NCBI GenBank assembly: GCA_023388055.1
Contig: JAEWGW010000025.1
Location: 620,001 to 684,000 of the forward strand
From: Bacillota bacterium
GTDB taxonomy: Bacteria > Bacillota > Bacilli > Paenibacillales > NBRC-103111
Direction: 5' to 3'
DNA length: 64,000 bases
Shown here: piece by piece, positions 34,763 to 43,150 of the stretch
How the letters are laid out: the number at the start of each line of letters is the position of its first letter
Numbering within the stretch: position 1 is the first letter of the stretch
Program-made: the position numbers and the translations under genes
The notes under the pieces: model-generated
What the model saw: the letters and a program-made list of their open reading frames with translations, nothing else
Database searches by the model: none
What the model was told of the DNA's origin: nothing

Positions 34763-36199
34763 TTAATACAGCAGCCGGACCATGCGGTTCCGGTGAATGA
34801 CAGTCAAGGGCTGGACGGCCAGCCGGCCGGTCTCGGGGCGGTGGCGGAACAGCACGAGCATACAGGCATCCTGCAGCAGCTCCGTTGGGACAAAAGGAAG
34901 CAGCTCTAGGGTTCCTCGTCCCAGCTCGCCGGTATTCTCCAGGGCAAGCTCCGCTCCTGTGCTGTCTCTTATCACATATCCTCCCTGATCGGTGAGGCGG
35001 GTTTCGGCCACATGGAGCAGGAGGGCGGGGGAACGCTGGGCCAGCGGATTCTTGAGCTGGTTTCGTACGGTCTTCAATGCCTCACCGTATGAATGGAAGG
35101 CCTGGGCGGACACTGACTGCCAGTCTGCGGCTTCCGGCGGCCGGGAGGTCCACTCCTCAAAGCGCACCCGCCGGTTCAGCCCGCCGGGATACACATACAG
35201 CTCCTTGGCTTTGGCCACCTCCATAAAGCTGTCATCCTCGCGGATATGGCGGGCCGCCTTATAGGGCCGGTACTGAACGGTGCGGTGAATCTGATTGGTG
35301 CCCAGCTCCAGCCAAAAGCCGGTATCCACATATTCCTGACGTGCCGCATCATCCCAGTTGGAGAAGGCCAGCTGCAGAAGCTCGGCTTGCTCCTTGTACA
35401 ACCCCAGCTCCTTCAGCTCGGACAGCTGCCAGACATGGCCCAGCCATTCCTCCAGCTCGGACTCGGTGTCAGGTGCTGACTCTCCCTTGCTGTCAACGCG
35501 TGTTTGAAGATACGTGCGGCCCCTCTTGATGAGAGCGTGCATGGACCCCAACTGTTCAATGGCGTATTCATACCCGGAGCGGCCGCCATCCTGAAGCAGA
35601 AGGGACAGACGGCGGAGCTCATTCTGTGCACCTGAAAGATAATAGTTGCCCAGTTCCTTCACCTGTCCTTGGAGCAGGGTTTGAGTTTTCTGGTCAACAG
35701 TGCCCAAGCCGCCGTTGATGATGTTCATCAGCAGCTTGTCCAGCCGCTCCAGTCCCTCCAGCTGGGCATTCATCTTTTTCAAAAGGGCGGATTTGTTGAT
35801 TTTTTTGGGTTTGGGCGGAGTGGGGCTGGCCGCTTCCTGCTCCTTTTTCTCGGCACGTTTTTCAGCCTTATCCCGTTTGGCTGACAGGTCCTCCGGAACA
35901 GGCGCTTCGGTGAAGCTTTGGCCGTTGATATAGGCGTATAACAGACCCAGCGCATGTTTGCAGGGGAATTGGCGGCTGGGGCAGGTACAGCGGAATACCG
36001 GTTTTTCCGGTTGGGCAAAATCCGCCGAGGTGGAATAGTTGGAGCTGCCGCTGCCCTGGCATTCGCCGAACAGCAGATCGCCGGCTTCGGAGCGATGTAA
36101 TCCGACGAATTTTTTCTTTTGAACCAGTCCCTGCGCATTCTTGATCGTGGCGCTGTTGGGTGCTAGCGAGTCGGCATAAGCCGCAGTAACCTCAATCAC
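34763..36199 (-). CDS. SWIM zinc-finger protein (YehQ-like)
   Basis: A 478-residue protein. The SWIM motif CxCxnCxH is CTCPSRQFPCKHALGLLYAY near residue 75, which binds zinc and probably nucleic acid or a partner. A lysine/glutamate-rich linker (KRDKAEKRAEKKEQEAAS) follows, then a long helical region. I chose the GTG at 36199 because GGAGGCATCCAT precedes it; the frame opens nine codons earlier at a TTG. It is the first gene of the leftward five-gene operon, with a patterned promoter region at 36309-36351. Confidence 0.85.
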   Translation of the reverse strand: MIEVTAAYADSLAPNSATIKNAQGLVQKKKFVGLHRSEAGDLLFGECQGSGSSNYSTSADFAQPEKPVFRCTCPSRQFPCKHALGLLYAYINGQSFTEAPVPEDLSAKRDKAEKRAEKKEQEAASPTPPKPKKINKSALLKKMNAQLEGLERLDKLLMNIINGGLGTVDQKTQTLLQGQVKELGNYYLSGAQNELRRLSLLLQDGGRSGYEYAIEQLGSMHALIKRGRTYLQTRVDSKGESAPDTESELEEWLGHVWQLSELKELGLYKEQAELLQLAFSNWDDAARQEYVDTGFWLELGTNQIHRTVQYRPYKAARHIREDDSFMEVAKAKELYVYPGGLNRRVRFEEWTSRPPEAADWQSVSAQAFHSYGEALKTVRNQLKNPLAQRSPALLLHVAETRLTDQGGYVIRDSTGAELALENTGELGRGTLELLPFVPTELLQDACMLVLFRHRPETGRLAVQPLTVIHRNRMVRLLY

Positions 36200-36308
36200 A
36201 TGGATGCCTCCAATCCTTATTCCCAAAGTGGAAATTCCAGTGCTTGCCTATGAAAAAGTGTAACATTGTTCCAAAATTCTATCAATTCAGCCGATAGACT
36301 CATATCAT

Positions 36309-36351
36309 TAGTACCCCAAAATAGTACCCTATACTACCCAAAAATAGTACC
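36309..36351. promoter_or_regulatory. TAGTACC heptamer array upstream of the SWIM/MoxR operon
   Basis: Four heptamers, TAGTACC (36309), TAGTACC (36322), TACTACC (36332) and TAGTACC (36345), are spaced 13, 10 and 13 bases, with CCCAAAA runs between each pair. This makes two similar 20-bp sites offset by 23 bp, about two helical turns. It lies in the 331-base divergent gap between the leftward five-gene operon and the ArsR gene, so it is a candidate operator. Confidence 0.55.
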
Positions 36352-36485
36352 AGGAAGCGGGAAAATTCACCCCGACGGCTGCCGAAATCAGTCCCCTCTC
36401 ATCATTGTTATTGCGTACAAGTTGAATTCATGCGCAGCGGGACCTTTGAATTGATGCACGGTTGGATGCTTCGTACCGGCATTTT

Positions 36486-36509
36486 GAATATTCCTTTACA
36501 GGAATATTC
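36486..36509. promoter_or_regulatory. Perfect inverted repeat upstream of the ArsR gene
   Basis: GAATATTCCT, a TTAC loop and AGGAATATTC form a perfect ten-base inverted repeat ending 21 bases before the ArsR start. This is a likely autoregulatory operator. Confidence 0.75.
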
Positions 36510-36530
36510 CTTGTGGGGTATACTTGGGGT

Positions 36531-36872
36531 ATGAAGGAAACCTTAAATGCTCTTGCTGAGCCTAACCGATTGCATATTGTGGAGCTGTTGCGGGAAGGAC
36601 CGTTAACCGTTGGGGAGATTGCCCAGCGGCTGGGTTTGCAGCAGCCTCAGGTGTCCAAGCATCTCCGTGTGCTTCACGTTGCGGGCCTGGTGGCCATGCA
36701 GCCGGCTGCCAACCGGCGGATTTATCAGCTGCGGCCGGAGCCCCTGCAGGAACTGGATGAGTGGCTGGATACCTTCCGCCGCATCTGGGATCGCCGTTTT
36801 GACCGCCTGGACCAGTATCTTGAAGACTTGCAGCACAGGCATGCCAACGAGGAGGAAAATGATGATGAATGA
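36531..36872 (+). CDS. ArsR-family winged-helix regulator
   Basis: A 113-residue protein. ALAEPNRLHIVELLREGPLTVGEIAQRLGLQQPQVSKHLRVLHVAGLV is the ArsR HTH (residues about 6-53). No metal-binding CxC site is visible. I chose the ATG at 36531, the first codon that starts the family domain; the longer frame adds unrelated sequence across the operator. It overlaps the SRPBCC gene, forming the common ArsR-AHSA1 pair. Confidence 0.92.
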   Translation: MKETLNALAEPNRLHIVELLREGPLTVGEIAQRLGLQQPQVSKHLRVLHVAGLVAMQPAANRRIYQLRPEPLQELDEWLDTFRRIWDRRFDRLDQYLEDLQHRHANEEENDDE

Positions 36873-37371
36873 AAAGCCGTCTCGTCCGCAATTGGTTATC
36901 ACCCGCACCTTTAACGCGCCTCGGGAGCTTGTATTCCAGGCTTGCACGGAGGCGGAGCATCTGCAGCATTGGTGGGGGCCGGAAGGCGCCGCGCTGCATG
37001 TAGTGGAATCGGATTGTCGTCCCGGCGGCGTGTTCCGTTATTACACGGAGTCGGAGGAGGGGGTCATGTGGGTGAAGCTTGTCTACCATGAAGTCGACGC
37101 GCCGGAGCGTCTGGTATTCGTCAATTCCTTCTCCGACGAGAAGGGCAATCTGATCCGCGCTCCGTTCTGGCCCGAGTATCCGCTGGAAATCCGCAATGTG
37201 TTTACCTTCACGGAAGAAGCCGGACGGACGACGCTGACGATGACCAGCGCTCCGGTCCATGCCAGTCCGGAGGACCTGGCGTTTTTCACCTCCGTCATCC
37301 CCGATGTGGAGGAGGGCTTCGGCGGCACCTTCGACCGGCTGGCGGTGTATGTGGAGAAGGTTGCGGAATAA
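36862..37371 (+). CDS. SRPBCC/AHSA1-domain protein
   Basis: A 169-residue START-like fold protein. ITRTFNAPRELVFQACTEAEHLQHWWGPEG is the family N-terminus, and GGVFRYY and FTFTEEAGRTTLTMTS are the central strands. These proteins bind hydrophobic ligands; the exact ligand is unknown. Three ATG codons in a row (36859, 36862, 36865) follow GGAGG at 36851-36855; I took the second. It overlaps the ArsR stop, so the two are co-translated, and a terminator follows. Confidence 0.88.
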   Translation: MMNEKPSRPQLVITRTFNAPRELVFQACTEAEHLQHWWGPEGAALHVVESDCRPGGVFRYYTESEEGVMWVKLVYHEVDAPERLVFVNSFSDEKGNLIRAPFWPEYPLEIRNVFTFTEEAGRTTLTMTSAPVHASPEDLAFFTSVIPDVEEGFGGTFDRLAVYVEKVAE

Positions 37372-37458
37372 GGCTGCGAACCGCTGCGCATGGTGTGGTT
37401 TCGTTGAAGCTCACAGTGAATATGGACCGGAGTTACACAGCTGCCTCGTGTACACGGA

Positions 37459-37485
37459 GAAAAGCCCCGTGCTGCGGGGCTTTTC
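37459..37485 (+). terminator. Terminator of the ArsR/SRPBCC operon
   Basis: GAAAAGCCCCG and CGGGGCTTTTC form an 11-bp perfect stem with a short loop. It is strong and bidirectional. Confidence 0.88.
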
Positions 37486-37639
37486 TGTTGGAGGCGTTCG
37501 GGACTTGCGGGAGCAGACGGCTCTTTTGCGGGCGGCAGCAGCTTTTGTATCACAGAGTAGGGCACTTTTATCCCGGAAACAATAGCTTTTTTGCTTGGGA
37601 ACAGTTACCTTTTTGCCCGGCGGCAGAGATGTGACATTC

Positions 37640-37822
37640 TAACGGAAGCAGGAGCCCTTATTTGGCTCAAAATAGGGTCTTCAAAAATCTAACGGAAGCA
37701 GGAGCCTTTATTCTGCCAAAATGGGGCCTCCAGCAGGCTGTTTTGGTCAAATAACGGCGCTCACCGCCGTTAGGATTTTGCGGGTGGACTTTTCGACGAA
37801 ATAGCGGCTCTGGCCGCCGTTA
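37640..37822. repeat. Four-unit F-F-R-R intergenic element, copy 5
   Basis: Forward units are at 37640-37662 and 37690-37712, both with TAACGGAAGCAGGAGCC. Inverted units are at 37750-37772 and 37800-37822 (CCGCCGTTA ends). The 37-bp centre holds a further inverted repeat (CCAAAA ... TTTTGG). Length is 183 bp. It is nearly identical to copy 6 and lies on the opposite side of the gene at 37989-38639, in the same orientation. The other bases of this 617-base gap hold only the terminator at 37459. Confidence 0.9.
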
Positions 37823-37988
37823 GCTGACCGACACGGGTTTGGTGGTCCACGGGAGTAGGAGCTTCGATAGACAGCACCGGCCTGAGGTCGAAGCCGCAAT
37901 TGGTACGGCCTCGCCGCTCCACTCCGAGTGAGTGAACAGTGCACATGCTCCCGCCGCTGCTCCCCGCCTATAGAGTAATCTGCTCTGA

Positions 37989-38639
37989 CTATTGCCGCAG
38001 CGCATACGAGCGGTACCGCTGATTGCCGCTGGACACCACCAGGCTGCCTTGTTCCATCAGCTGGTGGAGGAGGTGGCGCGTTTGGCGTTCCGACATTTGC
38101 AGGTGGTCAGCAACCTCCTTGGGCATAAAAGGGCGGGCCAATCTGCGCGCAAAACGCAAAACCTCCGCCTGGCCCCACCCTAGTCCGGGCTGAACCGAGC
38201 TGGAGAGGAAACGCCCAACAAACGCCAGTGTCAGCTGCTTGCAAACCGCCGGATCATCCCGGATGGACAAATACGCAATAGGCAGAAACATCCAGTCATC
38301 CAAAGTCAACAAGGCCTGCTTCAAGCACAAATCCTTAAACCGTCCCGCCTCTATATCCCGGGCATGGGTGCGGTAATCCTGAATTTCGATGCAGCCCTTG
38401 GCCCCGCCTCCCGGCAGATAAGCAAGGTCGAGATAACGGCAGCCGTTGTTCATATCCCGCACCTCATATTCAGGGTACAGATAGTCGAAATTTCCAATGG
38501 CCGGAAACCAGATGGTCCGCAGAAAAACCTCGGTGCTATGGTTTAACCCCTTCTCCAACAGCTCTCTTCTGCGCGGATTGCTCTCCAACTTGACCTGCTT
38601 AGCCAACCATTGATCATATGCCACATCGAATACGTTCAT
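37989..38639 (-). CDS. Putative nuclease-like protein with C-terminal HTH, unknown function
   Basis: A 216-residue protein starting MNVFDVAYDQWLAKQ. The N-terminal half has CRYLDLAYLPGGGAKGCIEIQDY (near residues 72-94), whose D...ExQ spacing recalls PD-(D/E)xK nuclease-fold proteins. The C-terminal part (KEVADHLQMSERQTRHLLHQLMEQGSLV) is a winged helix-turn-helix. I know no named function. The ATG at 38639 has AGAGGTGGCAGG upstream. It is alone between two near-identical direct copies of the 183-bp element. The nuclease reading is inference from one motif. Confidence 0.55.
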   Translation of the reverse strand: MNVFDVAYDQWLAKQVKLESNPRRRELLEKGLNHSTEVFLRTIWFPAIGNFDYLYPEYEVRDMNNGCRYLDLAYLPGGGAKGCIEIQDYRTHARDIEAGRFKDLCLKQALLTLDDWMFLPIAYLSIRDDPAVCKQLTLAFVGRFLSSSVQPGLGWGQAEVLRFARRLARPFMPKEVADHLQMSERQTRHLLHQLMEQGSLVVSSGNQRYRSYALRQ

Positions 38640-38825
38640 CCTGCCACCTCTTTGTCCTGTATGTACGCAAAAAGCCGCCTCAATAGCAGCAGGTTTCCTC
38701 AAACCGGCTGTTACCAAAGCGGCATGTGCTTCACGCCAACGTTTTTGTATAGTTGATAATTGCATTATAGCATAATTGGGGTTTTTGGCGCCCAGAAGTT
38801 TTTGAGGAGGATGGCGAGCAGATTT

Positions 38826-39008
38826 TAACGGAAGCAGGAGCCTTTATTTGCCCCAAAAAAGGGGATGCGAAAATCTAACGGAAGCAGGAGCCTTTATTCT
38901 GCCAAAATGGAGCCTCCGGCAGGCCATTTTGGTCAAATAACGGCGCTCACCGCCGTTAGGATTTTGCAAGGGGCGTTTCCGGTGGAATAGCGTCTCTCAC
39001 CGCCGTTA
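38826..39008. repeat. Four-unit F-F-R-R intergenic element, copy 6
   Basis: Forward units are at 38826-38848 and 38876-38898, inverted units at 38936-38958 and 38986-39008. The centre contains CCAAAATGG facing CCATTTTGG. From about 38872 to 38965 it matches copy 5 almost base for base. It lies in the 613-base divergent gap between the HTH gene and an AraC gene. Confidence 0.9.
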
Positions 39009-39084
39009 GAGCTCGAGCCCAGGTGAAACCGGGGCGAGGGTAAGCACAGGGGCCGGGGTGTTGGACAGCCTCATGCGGACCAAA

Positions 39085-39109
39085 CCGCGCGCTGGGAGAC
39101 CGCGCGCGG
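39085..39109. other. GC-rich inverted repeat
   Basis: CCGCGCGC and GCGCGCGG face each other across nine bases, with no T run. It lies in the GC-rich leader region before the AraC gene, near a C-rich tract at about 39160-39176. Role unknown. Confidence 0.5.
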
Positions 39110-39252
39110 TCGGCATAAGGACGGGGATGGCCCGAAAGATGGGGAAGTGTTCCCCCTCACCCTCCCCCCCCCCGACTTAACAAAATCCGAACGGCTTATG
39201 CAAAGCCGCCGGTCCCACAGCCCGTTATAATGACCCTAAAGGAGGCGTCCCA

Positions 39253-40170
39253 ATGGACAGCTTAAACGTATTGGAAGGCGTAGTGGAATACCTGGAGCAG
39301 CTGGCCATCAGCGCCGAGGAAGTGGATTACAAGGTGGTCGCCCGACTGGCCGGCAGCCCTGCTCCCCTGTTCCAGCGGATTTTCGTGTATGTTACCGGCG
39401 TCACCATCGCCGAGTATGTGCGGAGGCGGCGTCTTACCCTGGCGGCCTGGGACATCAGGAACGGCGAGGACAGCAAAATCCTGGATACCGCCCTCCAATA
39501 CGGGTTTGGCTCCCATGCGTCCTTTACCCGGGCGTTTAAGGAGCACCATAAGGCCTCTCCTACGGAAATCCGGCAGGGAACAGCCAAACCTGCGGATTAT
39601 CCCCGCATTTCATTTACCAATCTGAGAATTGTAGGAGGAAAGCGCATTATGGCGGAGTTGAAGAGAATCAAATATGTGGAGTACGGGCCGCGGCAGGTTG
39701 TGGGGATGATGAAACGGACCACCTTCCAGAAAGCAGGAGAGGAATGCTGGGGGGCGGCGTTTGGGCAAGGGGTGTTCGACCGGCTGGCTGCCCTGGAGGA
39801 GTGGGTGTGCAAGGATCTGGACCCGTATATCGGGCTGGGGCATATGAGCAAATTCGCCGGGCAGGATGAATTCCAATATGTCATCGGCAAATTCGTGGAG
39901 CGGGAAGCTCCTGTGCCGGACGGCATGTATGCCGAGCCGGTCCCTGCCGGGACCGTAGCCAAAATGTGGATAGAAGGCGACACCTTAAACGACATTATTG
40001 AGTGCGCCTATCTGCTTGCTACGGAGGCAATCGCCAAAACAGGGTACAAAATCGATCATGAGCAGTTCTACTGGTGCGACATCTACACCTATGCCCGATA
40101 TTGCACCCCGCTGGAAAAAGGGGAAAAAATCATGCTGGACTATATCATGCCTGTAATAAAGGACGAATAG
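39253..40170 (+). CDS. AraC-family regulator with GyrI-like effector domain
   Basis: A 305-residue protein. The N-terminal double HTH includes YVTGVTIAEYVRRRRLTLAAWDIRNGEDSKILDTALQYGFGSHASFTRAFKEHHKASPTEIR (about residues 43-105). The C-terminal half is a GyrI/Rob-type small-molecule-binding domain. The ATG follows AAAGGAGG, and TATAAT at 39226 is a likely minus-10. The architecture is shared with the genes at 51852 and 53232. Its target is unknown. Confidence 0.88.
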   Translation: MDSLNVLEGVVEYLEQLAISAEEVDYKVVARLAGSPAPLFQRIFVYVTGVTIAEYVRRRRLTLAAWDIRNGEDSKILDTALQYGFGSHASFTRAFKEHHKASPTEIRQGTAKPADYPRISFTNLRIVGGKRIMAELKRIKYVEYGPRQVVGMMKRTTFQKAGEECWGAAFGQGVFDRLAALEEWVCKDLDPYIGLGHMSKFAGQDEFQYVIGKFVEREAPVPDGMYAEPVPAGTVAKMWIEGDTLNDIIECAYLLATEAIAKTGYKIDHEQFYWCDIYTYARYCTPLEKGEKIMLDYIMPVIKDE

Positions 40171-40197
40171 CGGACGGGTTCATCCAGCTGTGTTCTG

Positions 40198-41103
40198 CTA
40201 GAGATGCTTCTCCCATACATAACTGGTGAAGGCGGGGGCAAACCCCAGCTTTTTGTAGAAGGCCATGGTGGACCCCACATACACCTTCTCTGCGCCGTAT
40301 TCCTTCAAACGGTGCAAACCCTCCCATATGACCGCGCGGCTCAGCCCCTTTAACCGGGCTTCCGGGATCGTCCCTACCGGCTCCAGAATGCCGTGACGGT
40401 TTACCGGGTCATACCAGAGTGTGCAGAAGGACATCACCTCACCGGAGGCATCCACCACCGACAAATCCAGCTCGGCACGGTAATCTGGCGCCTCCTTCAT
40501 CCGTTGGAAAGCCAGCGGCCAGGTTCTGTCCTCCGTTTCCGCATAATAGCCAAAGGCTTTGGCATGGGCCAGAGCCTTGGCCTCCGGTGTTACCTCCATC
40601 CCTGCCTTCACATAGAAACCCTCCAGCAGCGGCATGGGTGCCCAATTCTCCAGCGACAGGACTGACAGAGTATCCTCCCAGCCCAGCTTGGTATACCCCC
40701 GCTCATAAGCGATGGCCTCCCGCAGCAAGTCACCGGCCGGAATCCGCAGCCGGAGCACCCGCTGATCCTTATCCTGCAGAGGCAGAGTAAGCTCGGCAAA
40801 AGCGAACATTTCCTCCAGTGTGGAGGCGGTTACAGGAGTGCGGACCTGGAAAAAGGCTTCACCTCTATTTTCCCCTTCGGAATTAACTACTCCCGAGATA
40901 ACCCCGTCTGCGTCCTCCCAAATGCCTACCGTTTGCTCCCAGCTATCGTATGTATCATGCATGGTATGGCTGACCATCCGGCAAAAATTCCAGCGGTCAA
41001 TCAGCCAATTTCCCAGATTGCCGGATTCCGCAAAGCTCTCCACTATCATATTCCGTACGGCCATAAAGTCGCCGGTACGATACCCGCGTTGCTTCAAACT
41101 CAT
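40198..41103 (-). CDS. GNAT-family N-acetyltransferase, two-domain
   Basis: A 301-residue protein with two tandem GNAT-like halves. The second half has the clear acetyl-CoA site (PVGTIPEARLKGLSRAVIWEGLHRLKEYGAEKVYVGS...FYKKLGF, from about residue 240). The first half (YRTGDFMAVRNMIVESFAE...) is degenerate. I chose the ATG at 41103 because GAGGTGA precedes it; the frame opens three codons earlier at a GTG. Substrate unknown. Confidence 0.85.
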   Translation of the reverse strand: MSLKQRGYRTGDFMAVRNMIVESFAESGNLGNWLIDRWNFCRMVSHTMHDTYDSWEQTVGIWEDADGVISGVVNSEGENRGEAFFQVRTPVTASTLEEMFAFAELTLPLQDKDQRVLRLRIPAGDLLREAIAYERGYTKLGWEDTLSVLSLENWAPMPLLEGFYVKAGMEVTPEAKALAHAKAFGYYAETEDRTWPLAFQRMKEAPDYRAELDLSVVDASGEVMSFCTLWYDPVNRHGILEPVGTIPEARLKGLSRAVIWEGLHRLKEYGAEKVYVGSTMAFYKKLGFAPAFTSYVWEKHL

Positions 41104-41244
41104 ATCACTCACCTCGTGTTCTTCATGCCCGGTTTGGATTGCCTCTGCTGCTCAGACTCCGGACGTTTCCCATTTTATCAGAAAATGGAAATACCCCCTA
41201 TACCGCAAATCGTTATAATCGTTTTTTCAAAATAGTCATATGCC

Positions 41245-41272
41245 TTGACACCCCGCCCCCGTTGTGTATAAT
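41245..41272 (+). promoter_or_regulatory. Sigma-A promoter of the guanidine exporter operon
   Basis: A consensus TTGACA at 41245-41250 and TATAAT at 41267-41272 are separated by 16 bp. Transcription would start near 41280, just before the riboswitch. Confidence 0.88.
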
Positions 41273-41296
41273 GGGCATCAACCGCATAAAAAGCTT

Positions 41297-41425
41297 TCTA
41301 GGGTTCCGCAGCTTACGGCTGGACTGGTCCGAGAGAAGGCGGCAGTCTTCGGACTGTTGACACGGAGGGACAAAAGCCCGGGAGAATAGCTGCATGGTGC
41401 AGTTTATTCTTCCGGGTTATTTTGT
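41297..41425 (+). promoter_or_regulatory. Guanidine-I riboswitch (ykkC class) with terminator
   Basis: The aptamer (about 41297-41390) has the conserved blocks CTAGGGTTCCG, GGACTGGTCCGAGAG, ACACGGAGGGA and AAAAGCCCGGGAGAA of the ykkC/guanidine-I class. Its 3' part overlaps a terminator: CCCGGGAGAATA pairs with TATTCTTCCGGG (to about 41417) ahead of a T-rich run. In the known mechanism guanidinium binding stabilises the aptamer, prevents the terminator and turns the genes on. It lies directly ahead of the gdnCD pair. Confidence 0.95.
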
Positions 41426-41475
41426 TTTCTTCGGGGCTGCGGAACACATAGAACCCACAGGAGGAGAAAGAAATT

Positions 41476-41814
41476 ATGGAGAAAAATTGGGCATCTGTTG
41501 GTATAGCGGCGCTTTTCGAGGTGGGCTGGGTCATCGGGATGAAGCATGCGGAGGGAACGGTTGAAATAACCGGAACCGTTATTGCCATTATCGCCAGCTT
41601 TTATCTGATGATCCGCGCCTCCCAGGCGCTTCCGGTGGGCACGGTATATGCGGTGTTTGTTGGTCTGGGGACCGCCGGAACCGTGGTGGCGGAGCTGGTG
41701 CTCTTTGATGCGCCTCTGAATGTGCTCAAGATCGGATTAATTGCGCTATTGCTGGCCGGGGTTACCGGCTTGAAGCTACTCAGTCCGAAAACAGTAACGC
41801 AGGAGGCGGCATAA
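41476..41814 (+). CDS. gdnC: Guanidinium efflux SMR subunit GdnC
   Basis: A 112-residue small multidrug resistance protein with four transmembrane helices. The conserved membrane glutamate is in AALFEVGWVIGMKHAEG (near residue 14). LPVGTVYAVFVGLGTAGTV is the SMR signature and closely matches Bacillus YkkC/GdnC. It works as half of a paired exporter with the next gene. The ATG has AGGAGGAG upstream. Control by the guanidine-I riboswitch at 41297 fits the assigned substrate. Confidence 0.93.
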   Translation: MEKNWASVGIAALFEVGWVIGMKHAEGTVEITGTVIAIIASFYLMIRASQALPVGTVYAVFVGLGTAGTVVAELVLFDAPLNVLKIGLIALLLAGVTGLKLLSPKTVTQEAA

Positions 41815-41817
41815 ACC

Positions 41818-42132
41818 ATGGAATGGATGTTTCTGATAGCCGCGGGATTGTTTGAGATGCTGGGTGTAGCTATGATCAATAAACTGAACAAGGAGCGGAC
41901 TTGGCGGGCCTTCCTTTACATGGCAGGAGGGTTTGCGCTCAGCTTCCTGTTCCTGTCCCAAGCGATGAAGGTGCTGCCTATGGGTACAGCGTATGCCATA
42001 TGGACAGGCATCGGGGCTTCCGGCGGTGCTATTCTCGGAATGGTGATATACGGAGAGCCCCGTAATCTGCCGCGGATCTTGTGTATCGCCACTGTGCTGG
42101 CTGCTGCGGTAGGCTTAAAGCTGGCAGGCTAA
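41818..42132 (+). CDS. gdnD: Guanidinium efflux SMR subunit GdnD
   Basis: A 104-residue SMR protein, partner of the preceding gene, three bases downstream. The conserved glutamate is in AAGLFEMLGVAMINKLNKE, and PMGTAYAIWTGIGASGGA matches YkkD/GdnD. The two subunits are expected to insert with opposite topologies. No terminator is evident in the 33 bases before the convergent SDR gene. Confidence 0.92.
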   Translation: MEWMFLIAAGLFEMLGVAMINKLNKERTWRAFLYMAGGFALSFLFLSQAMKVLPMGTAYAIWTGIGASGGAILGMVIYGEPRNLPRILCIATVLAAAVGLKLAG

Positions 42133-42165
42133 TTGAAAGGGTGCCAGCCCTCCGGAATCGAGGCA

Positions 42166-43098
42166 TCAGGAGAATTTCACGTTTGTCAGTCTCTCCGATT
42201 CTGCCCAAAGCCTGGAAGCCGCTTGAACATCCTGAGCCTGTGGTGCCATTCGGGCTTCCGTCGGGTACCCTCTCATCTCGTTCATTCGGGAGGGCCCGTA
42301 ATAGGTTCCTCCGACCGCTTCTTCGGCTGCCGCCGCATACAGGGATGGCCATGCCCCATGGGCAGCCGGCTGGAAGAATACCGGCCCCAGCAAACGCCGG
42401 ACAATACCGGCAGGGCTATTTTTGCCGGAACCATTGGGGATTAGCTCCGTCCTGGATATTCCCGGATGGGCCGCCATACTGCTGAGCCTCCAGCCGGCAG
42501 CTTCACTTCGGCGCTGCAGCTCAAGGGCAAACATCAGGCAGGCAAGCTTGGACTGGGCATAGGCTTCCATCGGCTTGTAATGGCGCTCCCATTGCAGATC
42601 ATCGAAGTTAATAACACCTGAACGATGAGCAATACTGCTCAAATTGATTACCCGGGGTTTGTGCGCCTTTAGCAGAACAGGGAGCAGCTGCGCCGTCAGT
42701 GCAAAATGTCCAAGGTAGTTGGTCCCCATTTGCAGCTCGAATCCGTCTTTGGTTACCCGCCGTTGGGGCGGATTCATTACCGCTGCGTTATTGATTAAGA
42801 TATCCAGGGTTTTGCGCTGGGCTTTGATCCGTACGCCGAAGGCTTCGACGGATTTCAGCTCCGCAAGGTCAAGCTGCTCGAATCGTATTGTACCGGCTGG
42901 CTTGAGTGTTCTGATTTTTCTCAGCGCCTCTTCTCCCTTCTCCTTGTTGCGGCCAGCCAGAATGACATCAGCCCCTGCACAGGCCATAGCCAAAGCGGTT
43001 TCATAACCGATTCCGCCGGTTCCCGTAATCACAACAGAACGGCCCTTCTGCGAGGGAATATCGGCTGCAGTCCAATCACGCTTCATTGTTTCTCCCAT
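42166..43098 (-). CDS. SDR-family oxidoreductase (retinol dehydrogenase-like)
   Basis: A 310-residue classical SDR. VVITGTGGIGYETALAMA (about residues 19-36) is the cofactor loop, LINNAAV is at about 105 and YAQSKLACLMF holds the catalytic Tyr/Lys. The length and long C-terminus suit the WW-oxidoreductase/retinol dehydrogenase-like group. The ATG has AAAGGAGAAACC upstream. It is divergent from a MerR gene, which is its probable regulator. Confidence 0.88.
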   Translation of the reverse strand: MGETMKRDWTAADIPSQKGRSVVITGTGGIGYETALAMACAGADVILAGRNKEKGEEALRKIRTLKPAGTIRFEQLDLAELKSVEAFGVRIKAQRKTLDILINNAAVMNPPQRRVTKDGFELQMGTNYLGHFALTAQLLPVLLKAHKPRVINLSSIAHRSGVINFDDLQWERHYKPMEAYAQSKLACLMFALELQRRSEAAGWRLSSMAAHPGISRTELIPNGSGKNSPAGIVRRLLGPVFFQPAAHGAWPSLYAAAAEEAVGGTYYGPSRMNEMRGYPTEARMAPQAQDVQAASRLWAESERLTNVKFS

Positions 43099-43150
43099 GA
43101 TGGTTTCTCCTTTTCGTTCCGATTGATGGCACCTTGAACATCTATCAATT

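Noticed and set aside
39158..39176. C-rich tract as a phase-variable switch
   Set aside because: It lies outside any gene and about 75 bases upstream of the AraC start, beyond the usual promoter spacer. A single sequence cannot show variation.
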